From IMG/VR virus record IMGVR_UViG_3300020428_000087, positions 1 to 23,292 of that record: a DNA stretch of 23,292 nucleotides; one strand, written 5' to 3'. The notes beneath the pieces were generated by a model, which saw only the letters and a program-made list of their open reading frames with translations, had not been told where the DNA came from and searched no databases. Position 1 is the stretch's first letter. Each line of letters opens with the position of its first letter. The DNA comes from a virus. A program made the position numbers and the translations under genes. Shown here piece by piece: positions 18,601 through 23,292 of this stretch.

Positions 18601-21600
18601 GATATTGTACTGTATGTTTTCCGCCAGCACCAACTCCCCGAATAGTTACATTTCTCTTCTTCTGATAGTTCTCAGGAGTTAATACAGTACCTATACCAAC
18701 ATCATATAACTTAAATCTATTATTATCCAATCTACCAATTGCATAATTGGTAGTTGTTACCAATCCAACAATTCCAGTTCCAGTGTGTCTGTATTCTACT
18801 AATTCGCCACTTTGGAAGTTATGATTAGGTGCAAAGATATAATCATCAGACGTACTTATACCAGACTGTATATCACCATCAACTGGTCTTCCAGGCACAA
18901 CAACCTTTTTGTTGGAATAACCACTTCCAGGCTCTTTTACGTAGATCTTAGTAATTGTATTTTTTGCTTCAAGTGTTGTTAATCGATGGAAACCAAAACT
19001 AACAGATCCTAAATTAACTGTATTAATTCCAGCAATAGCATCTTGTGGTGTTGTGTGTAATTTAAGTATTAAATCGCTAACTGGGAAAGCATAATAAGTT
19101 GAACCACTTACTATGTTACCTACTGGGGTATTTCCTCTTGCATCATATACAACACCTTCACCTAATTCAAAATTATGTCTAGTTTCAAAATCAATAGTAT
19201 CCGATGATGTATTGACTGATGTACCATCTGCTTTAAAGTTATTCTGAATTCTTCCTCTAACAAAGTTAGACTCCAAAACAGCACCAGCACCATTACCACC
19301 AGTAACAGATATCTTTGGTTTCTCTTGATATCCTATTCCAGGCGTTACAAGTTTAACATCTCTGAATGATCCCGTTACATTAGCATATGCAGATGAACCA
19401 GAACCAGAAGAATCGGTAATTATTAATGGAGGTCCATTAAGAACATCATAATTTTTACCAGTATCAGTTACTTCTATATTTGTTATATCACCATGAAATA
19501 TCTGTTCATCAAGAACAGTAGGTGGGAATAACTCCACACCATTTCCCAACAATCCAATAGCTCTATTATCAATGTCTCTCTTGTTTGGATCATCAAAATA
19601 ATTCTTTTCTCTTACATATGGAAATTTACGTAAGATTTTCTGGTTTTTAAGTGTTCTCTTTTCCCAACCAGACTTGTATATGAACTGGCCAGTAGTATTA
19701 GTCTTTACAGCAATATATTTCTTAGCAAATACGTCAGATCCACTATATGAAAGTCTAAATTCAGTTTCATTTACACTAGTAACAAAGTAAATACCAGTCT
19801 GTATTCCACTTAGAGTAGTATTGTCCCAATATACCTTATCTCCAGTTATATAATTGTGCTTAAATGCAGTATTAGCAGAAGGGTCAATAGATTTAATGGT
19901 ATATGTGTATCCACCACCTAAAATAGGAGTTCCACCTTCTGTTTCCTCTATAGAATCAGATTTAACCCATACTTTATTATCTGTAGCAAAAATAGGGTAG
20001 TTTGGTAATCCAGAAGAAGCTACATAATTGAACTTTTCCTCTTGATCCAAATAAGTGTTTTGGATACCAACTGGATAATCATTAATACCAGTAAAATAGC
20101 CAGAATTATGAGAAGCCTTAATTACCTTCTTTTGTATCTGTACTGGATCAGCAGGAGGAGGTGATGAAACCTGAACAACAATGGTATTTGAGAATTTCTT
20201 CTGTACATTTGTTGAAGCAAACTCAATATCTTTAATAATAACATTAATTGAATTTCCAGACTGATCAGATAAAGTTAATTCCTCATCAACATAGAAAACA
20301 ATAGCGTCGAATAATACAATTCTATAGGTATTGATGTTTACCTGATTAAATGACGAAATTGTATGAGTAGAAGGAATATTATAGATCCAGTTATTAAACT
20401 TTGGATCATCTCCCAAATCTTCACCAAACGAACTCAACTTCATTGAGTCACCAATCATCATATTTGATGTATCAGTGGTATCAACAGTATCAATAACATT
20501 TACAAGTCTAAACTGCAATAAAGCAGTTTGACCTATTCCAGAATATGCATATGCAAGTTTATCTTGGAATATATCTGCTGAAAAGTCCAAAGCAGTAGAT
20601 ACACCAGTTACACCAAGAAACTGATTAACTGTTTTATCTGTATATTTTACGTTAAGGAAGTTAGAGTTCTTTGTTGGTTTAACTAAGAGTTCACCAGTCT
20701 TACCGAATCCAACTGTAGAATCAACAACGATAGAAGTCGAGTCCTCAGCGGTAACTTCAAGAGTTTTAGTTTTGCCTGGAATCTCAAAAGAACCATCAAA
20801 TGAAGTAGAGTCTAAAGATAACTCATAAAAATCTTTATCACCAACAGGTCTATATTCTACATTGTAAATTGAAGCACTCGCAGTTCCAATTCCAGATATA
20901 TCTTGATATAGAAAATTACCAACAGAATCAAGAGGTTCTCCACCAAAAAGATTCTCTACAAGTAAGTGTTTTGTCTGAAAATATACGTTAGATGATGCAG
21001 AAATAGTTTTATCAATTGGTTTGATAAGTTCAATTTCTTCACCATAAAGTAATTTGAAAAGAATCTGATATGAAGCATCAGTTCCTTTGGACATATAAAA
21101 GTCCTTTGCCCTTGTTAAAACATTAGCAATGGACGTTCCAGTAGTAAAAGTTCTATTCTCAAATCCAGGCAAGAACTCTTGTTTAAACTTAGTAAAGAAT
21201 GTCTGTAGGAATAGATTACTTAAATTAAGTACAACAGTTGTGGCTACATGTGGTTCTGCATCTGTTTGTTGAAAACTTAGAAATTCAGATGCATCTTCTC
21301 TGGATATTTGATCAATACCACTAAATCCCCTAGCACAACCTAAAAATTGTGTATCGGTTTTTGAAGTATATGTAATAATCTCATTATCAATCTTTAAGAG
21401 ACCATACTTGTCAGGCCAACCACTTGTTGATACTACAGTTATAGTAGTTTCACCAGCAAGAATATCAGCGCCCAAAACCGTTCCAGGCACTAGGGTTTCA
21501 TTGTTAAATGCACTGATTTTCCGATAATCAACAATATTGCTAGCTAAATCACCAACACCCGATTGGTGTTCTTGTGATTGATAATAGACGTTAAGGAATT

Positions 21601-21688
21601 CCTCAAACAGAGGAGACTCCTGATTCAAGAACTCAGGAATCTGCGACTCAATAATATGAGAGATTTTTACCTTTTTAATATCCGTCAT
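12689..21688 (-). CDS. Giant virion structural protein in the gp7 slot (2999 aa), with GGxGY modules and a YHYH-like domain
   Basis: Function unproven; probably a baseplate-wedge or periphery protein. Its position directly after gp6 is where T4 has gp7 (about 1030 aa), but I see no resemblance to T4 gp7. The N-terminus (MTDIKKVKISHIIESQIPEF, then EEFLNVYYQSQE) is of a type I associate with cyanophage structural proteins. Residues about 67-127 hold an 'LLKIDNEIITY...GCARGF' module, echoed at the C-terminus by 'ILKIDDELMKV...KARY' (about 2935-2960). About eleven 'G-x-GY' beta modules occur between residues 745 and 2810. A YHYH-like domain lies at about 1240-1350. A segment with FYYQKFSYSIKSDLPYNQW and LHPSGFLEF (about 2420-2455) looks conserved but is unassigned. 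'DNIIQTP' sits near 2895. The ATG abuts the gp6 TAA without a gap or clear Shine-Dalgarno sequence, suggesting translational coupling. No transmembrane segment or signal peptide is visible. Confidence 0.9.
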   Translation of the reverse strand: MTDIKKVKISHIIESQIPEFLNQESPLFEEFLNVYYQSQEHQSGVGDLASNIVDYRKISAFNNETLVPGTVLGADILAGETTITVVSTSGWPDKYGLLKIDNEIITYTSKTDTQFLGCARGFSGIDQISREDASEFLSFQQTDAEPHVATTVVLNLSNLFLQTFFTKFKQEFLPGFENRTFTTGTSIANVLTRAKDFYMSKGTDASYQILFKLLYGEEIELIKPIDKTISASSNVYFQTKHLLVENLFGGEPLDSVGNFLYQDISGIGTASASIYNVEYRPVGDKDFYELSLDSTSFDGSFEIPGKTKTLEVTAEDSTSIVVDSTVGFGKTGELLVKPTKNSNFLNVKYTDKTVNQFLGVTGVSTALDFSADIFQDKLAYAYSGIGQTALLQFRLVNVIDTVDTTDTSNMMIGDSMKLSSFGEDLGDDPKFNNWIYNIPSTHTISSFNQVNINTYRIVLFDAIVFYVDEELTLSDQSGNSINVIIKDIEFASTNVQKKFSNTIVVQVSSPPPADPVQIQKKVIKASHNSGYFTGINDYPVGIQNTYLDQEEKFNYVASSGLPNYPIFATDNKVWVKSDSIEETEGGTPILGGGYTYTIKSIDPSANTAFKHNYITGDKVYWDNTTLSGIQTGIYFVTSVNETEFRLSYSGSDVFAKKYIAVKTNTTGQFIYKSGWEKRTLKNQKILRKFPYVREKNYFDDPNKRDIDNRAIGLLGNGVELFPPTVLDEQIFHGDITNIEVTDTGKNYDVLNGPPLIITDSSGSGSSAYANVTGSFRDVKLVTPGIGYQEKPKISVTGGNGAGAVLESNFVRGRIQNNFKADGTSVNTSSDTIDFETRHNFELGEGVVYDARGNTPVGNIVSGSTYYAFPVSDLILKLHTTPQDAIAGINTVNLGSVSFGFHRLTTLEAKNTITKIYVKEPGSGYSNKKVVVPGRPVDGDIQSGISTSDDYIFAPNHNFQSGELVEYRHTGTGIVGLVTTTNYAIGRLDNNRFKLYDVGIGTVLTPENYQKKRNVTIRGVGAGGKHTVQYPPIVVSVETLSAIGSTTIIQPTIRPKVLGSIESVYLEEGGTGYGCTNILDFHRRPNVGISTITTEALLKPIIISGSIVDVQILASGNGFREDSDIIVSSPKGRFADVAPVITNNKITGVQILDGGVGYASSDTILTLQNRGTGAKFIADIHEWKVNQVVKNENIISDEDSLLTKPSNNPEYQLQTVSMYPPKKLRYQLGDNIDSGNLEQSTNPQHSPILGYAYDGNPIYGPYGFENPTGGSVIRLTTGYIVDTTSKVGLRPPGYALGYFIDDFKYDNSGNLDEYGGRYCITPQYPDGTYAYFYSVDVDSSGVAGPKYPYIMGTKFKDLPIEDNFITFFNQDNPVIANELTRNIGPYYFSYGNSDYDLIDKISDTYKQRFNVTKTKTAGISSVTIFARGSGYKVDDSLTLDNTGTDGTGTNIVVSEVLGAEVDAVQIGVSTFPQTDLLLVGNKIVGITTVPHEIANGETIHLSGISTSQFTPFNGLQKVEVISRSVGLSIELANVGTTGVCTYISVTDTFGFEQDDIIGIGSETMQVLDIDPYYSRLRVKREYYVGMAVTHGVGTANVVLKPTKFSFGLGNNDITYTSEKNYHVYFDPKETLGIGSTGTHYDVVATGLGTAGNATIENRFVPERSIYMPKGHTIATGQKLTYDIGYAGTSIVWAKTSVGSTSGIGTQVLENGSDVYAVNLGRDRIGLSTVGFPTAADAIWFYTLSNVVGFAHSLTTNFPRVNSTVERYYGKVTTKTDHNLRNGDVITIDAIPTATENVTLRYDPVLAKITTEKISFDNNDFSADLTQIAINNPTFQSGDKVVYYSGGNAIAGLIDNETYFILREDVSGIKLCKHRRDVDDAKVVTITSVAVGTYSLAKINPALNFTTGNTVTFDVSDLTLADLQLDFFEDIDFVNRMDVSGDSTLGFNITRSGTPGTVGATVSIRSNTDWPRKSYYNLTPVVPSDARKLYGISDTEVTGRNNVTFNKIVIKAEHSVLWNGSKEFTFNLTEKPTEPQMYVSRVGVSTITYRTNSSTARGPIAKTKVNFPGKGYRILPKVIGFASTEGKDGIVKVSSPEIGEVDNLERIKDGFDYPTDPTLLPFLSVPAIVDINGIARMDSVGVTTGGKRYTQPPTLTVRGNDKVKIAAHVVGGSVDRVEIVENAYEFNEPLSIITTKNSNGYDIDTITHSGTNVTVELLLDPQFNKPITAGYASTDISLPFAIGDLVFIEGCRLKPDSITQGESNFNSDIYDYNFFPVTGVNTTNYTITYSMANVAGINTVTLGEYDDDFTLGYIVNYNDMAKFEMKLIDDGKYISGERVTSSKFEGYVAENGWNTRLNQLRLRDTKGILKSGETLTGEVSDLKGNVRDVTKFKVKTKLGVTRNKVSKNDMNFGILNDFGQRLSDNFYYQKFSYSIKSDLPYNQWKESVRSILHPSGFLEFSDLVITSDSKKDANSLDLVNVGIAKSNNMRVQPADQKVDLLINIDNEVFLGNKQNFCMVTEDDALDDGSVQRIYFPEGRPIKSYILNKTNKVLKLDDISQGFTGAHDRTGTLVGNRDFKLRSDNRPVFRVSFGASDTTAVSVLNNTISIQGHNFQSGQELIYDNQGGDAIGIATTSMAAGTKDIVMSVVTSGTGSSAMYENGYNVQIPGPVTGVAVTSNPIVVYRWYGFGSPDGGLPGITTGNGTGARFQVKFDYDQTSGVAISTAVVLIKGGTGYDVGDTVSIAGTHLGGANPANNLTFPVTSVTGTRTGILTTYYDLPSTNNGSGSGATFNITRDANLDVVSADVVQGGTGYAVTNRISIAGTYIGGATPADDLYMTPIELGTTNMPDRVFVQKIDDVTFRLSGIATALPMDFTGLGTGTHVLKYADPTLNALIMIDNIIQTPIKNKKLSVGIGSQISKLDQGIVISSGISSLSGGDILKIDDELMKVKSIGDTSFVKARYANVESTVDNNFYYDTKRMNSSVTRMGTTLATHDDNPPY
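17640..17970 (-). other. YHYH-like domain inside the 2999-aa protein
   Basis: About residues 1240-1350. The segment reads HSPILGYAYDGNPIYGPYGF, then a loop, then LDEYGGRYCITPQYPDGTYAYF. This matches, from memory, the pattern of the YHYH family (DGxPIYGPxG ... LDE-x-x-G ... P-x-YP-x-G-x-Y-x-Y). The namesake YHYH tetrad is YAYF here, so any function depending on those histidines is probably lost. Assignment is by motif recall, not by a profile search. Confidence 0.65.
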
Positions 21689-21691
21689 TTA
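21686..21691 (-). promoter_or_regulatory. Abutting stop-start junction TAAATG (gp6 to the 2999-aa gene)
   Basis: The gp6 stop TAA (21691-21689) is followed at once by the next ATG (21688-21686). Upstream, the minus strand reads TATACAAGATAA, with only a weak purine stretch and no late promoter. Translation of the giant protein probably depends on ribosomes finishing gp6. Confidence 0.6.
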
Positions 21692-23292
21692 TCTTGTATA
21701 GACTGAACCGCTTGTGTAGCTGGAGGTGGTGACGTATGATGTAGCAGATGTATTTTCACCAGAAGAAATAACGTCTGGAATAGCACTCACTGTACTATGT
21801 TGAACATCCAATTGTAAATACAAATCCTTCAGAGCAATAACGTCATTAGATGAAGGAATTCCTTCTATCTGAATAGTTCCGTTTGCCAATGAAGTACCTG
21901 TTATATTTACCACATCTAAAATAATCTCTCCTTTGGAATAATCAATTGTTCCAGCATCGTTTTTAACGACAAGAGGTAGATTATTTTCAAGTTTAAAAAA
22001 TACTAGTCTTCCTGTGTCAGTTCCTGTTATGGGAATATCACCAAGATAAACTGTTCCACTAATATTACTTACCGTAAATCCTGTAGATTTGATACCATAA
22101 CCATCACACTTCTGGAAGAACCCGTTACCATAACAAAGTTCATATGTAGCAAATACATTGATCTCAGGTGTTATATCCCTTCTCATCTTAACTTTCGTGA
22201 TGTTAGAAGTAACACCTCTAGCAGAGTCATCAATTAGACCAACAACTTTACTGTATTTGAATCTTCCACCAAAAGCATTGATATCCGTTGATTTAGAATA
22301 CGTAGTTAATGTCTTAAGTACAGATGTTCTTAAATCAGTTACATTGGATATTGAGTTTGTGTTGTAATAAACAGCAGAATCAACTTCAACATAAAGGTAC
22401 TTAAGATCAACAATTTCTGGTTTAATTCCAGCAATAGAATATTGTTTTAATTGTGTGGATATACTATCCTTGGTAATTTGTGATAAGAATGAACCATTTC
22501 TAGGTTTTACTGAAATGAAGACCTTTCCATACTCAGGGGGATCAAGTTCCTCACCCCCGTAGGCGGTCACAGACTCGACGTTAGGATAAACATATGGAAT
22601 GATACCCTTATAGTCGTTTGCCGTTACTGCACGATACTGTGCAGCGTATATACGGGGTGCTAGGTATTTGATTGAACTGATATCTTCTACACTATCACCA
22701 TTTCCAGCACTAGATGTGGTTGTTAGTAATGAAATACCACTTGTAATGGTTGTATCTGTATCATCCTTTAAAATACCAATAAAGGAGAAGTTACTAGCAC
22801 CGTTAGCAAGAGGACCATTAGTTACAATGTAAGTTACAGTAACAGTAGCTCCAGCAGGTGGTTTCTTACCTAAAATTCCATCACCAAATAAAATCTCATA
22901 CTGTTCATCTTCAATTTCCTGAATTAGGAACAATTTAGAAGTAGAATCTACTCTTAAAATATTATCATACAGAGCATATATCTCTTTTGTTGTAGATTCT
23001 ACTGTAACACGAATAGAAGTAGTATCAATATTCGCATTTGGAAGAACATATCTCTGATTTGGTTGAGAATAGTCAATTGTGAAGGTTTTTGTTAAATAAA
23101 CACCCTCATAAACGGACATATTATTGAAAAGTGAGACATTATTGTCATCTACAGTGGCAACAAAGTCATCTGGAATGGAAAATATGTACTGACCACCCTG
23201 TTGATTACCTAATGCAACCTGTCCAGCTTTTAAAATTACAATTCTAGTATCATTTGACCCCAAATCTACACTGAAATTAACAGTAGCAGTAG
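21689..23292 (-). CDS. gp6: Baseplate wedge protein gp6, C-terminal 533 residues (cut by right window edge)
   Basis: gp6 forms the inner ring that links the wedges of the T4-type baseplate and drives the hexagon-to-star change during contraction. The frame is open to the window edge (TATVNFSVDLGSN precedes the TTG at 23263). That TTG is therefore not the start, and probably around 100 residues are missing. T4 gp6 is 660 residues. Landmarks are YEILFGDGILGKK followed by ANGASNF (about 120-155 from the TTG), and YRAVTANDYKGII with VYPNVESV and GGEELDPPEYGKVFISVKPR (about 208-255), the typical gp6/baseplate J-like core. The protein ends at TAA 21691-21689. The tail beyond the core is Ser/Thr-rich and ends with SYTSGSVYTR. 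It is the first of the syntenic series gp6 - giant - fibre - giant - gp8. Confidence 0.93.
   Translation of the reverse strand, partial: TATVNFSVDLGSNDTRIVILKAGQVALGNQQGGQYIFSIPDDFVATVDDNNVSLFNNMSVYEGVYLTKTFTIDYSQPNQRYVLPNANIDTTSIRVTVESTTKEIYALYDNILRVDSTSKLFLIQEIEDEQYEILFGDGILGKKPPAGATVTVTYIVTNGPLANGASNFSFIGILKDDTDTTITSGISLLTTTSSAGNGDSVEDISSIKYLAPRIYAAQYRAVTANDYKGIIPYVYPNVESVTAYGGEELDPPEYGKVFISVKPRNGSFLSQITKDSISTQLKQYSIAGIKPEIVDLKYLYVEVDSAVYYNTNSISNVTDLRTSVLKTLTTYSKSTDINAFGGRFKYSKVVGLIDDSARGVTSNITKVKMRRDITPEINVFATYELCYGNGFFQKCDGYGIKSTGFTVSNISGTVYLGDIPITGTDTGRLVFFKLENNLPLVVKNDAGTIDYSKGEIILDVVNITGTSLANGTIQIEGIPSSNDVIALKDLYLQLDVQHSTVSAIPDVISSGENTSATSYVTTSSYTSGSVYTR

Noticed and set aside
23260-23263. 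TTG at 23263 as the start of gp6
   Set aside because: The frame continues upstream to the window edge with gp6-like residues (TATVNFSVD), so the gene is truncated by the window rather than starting there.

Overview
The window looks like part of the late, virion-structure region of a T4-like marine myovirus, most likely a cyanophage of Prochlorococcus or Synechococcus. The DNA is AT-rich. All five genes lie on the minus strand, so transcription runs right to left. Both flanking genes are recognisable T4-type baseplate wedge proteins: gp6 at the right edge and gp8 at the left edge. One perfect T4-type late promoter (TATAAATA) and one degenerate copy are visible. I see no tRNA, integrase, insertion sequence, CRISPR or host-type metabolic gene. 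No gene-free stretch exceeds 35 nt.

Layout in transcription order: (1) 23292-21689, the C-terminal 533 residues of gp6, cut by the window edge. (2) 21688-12689, a 2999-residue virion protein whose ATG directly abuts the gp6 stop. (3) A 30-nt gap with a late promoter, then 12658-11636, a 340-residue fibre-like protein starting MARQGINTG. (4) A 13-nt gap with a Shine-Dalgarno sequence, then 11622-1339, a 3427-residue modular repeat protein. (5) A 35-nt gap with a degenerate late promoter, then 1303-1, the N-terminal 434 residues of gp8, cut by the left edge.

In T4 the order is 6-7-8 and gp7 is about 1030 residues. Here the gp7 slot holds three genes, two of them giant, which take up about 83% of the window. 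The 2999-residue protein has a cyanophage-type N-terminus, many 'GGxGY' beta modules and a YHYH-like domain. The 3427-residue protein carries 16 copies of a C-x2-D-x5-H-x-YPR motif spread over about 1650 residues. Exact 18-residue 'GG-Y-H-F' units are inserted between them, and an apparent seven-bladed beta-propeller lies near its C-terminus.

The simplest reading is that gp6 and gp8 form the conserved wedge. The three proteins encoded between them would then build an enlarged, decorated baseplate periphery or fibre apparatus, perhaps for adsorption. That role is inferred from synteny and repeat architecture; the sequence does not show it directly.
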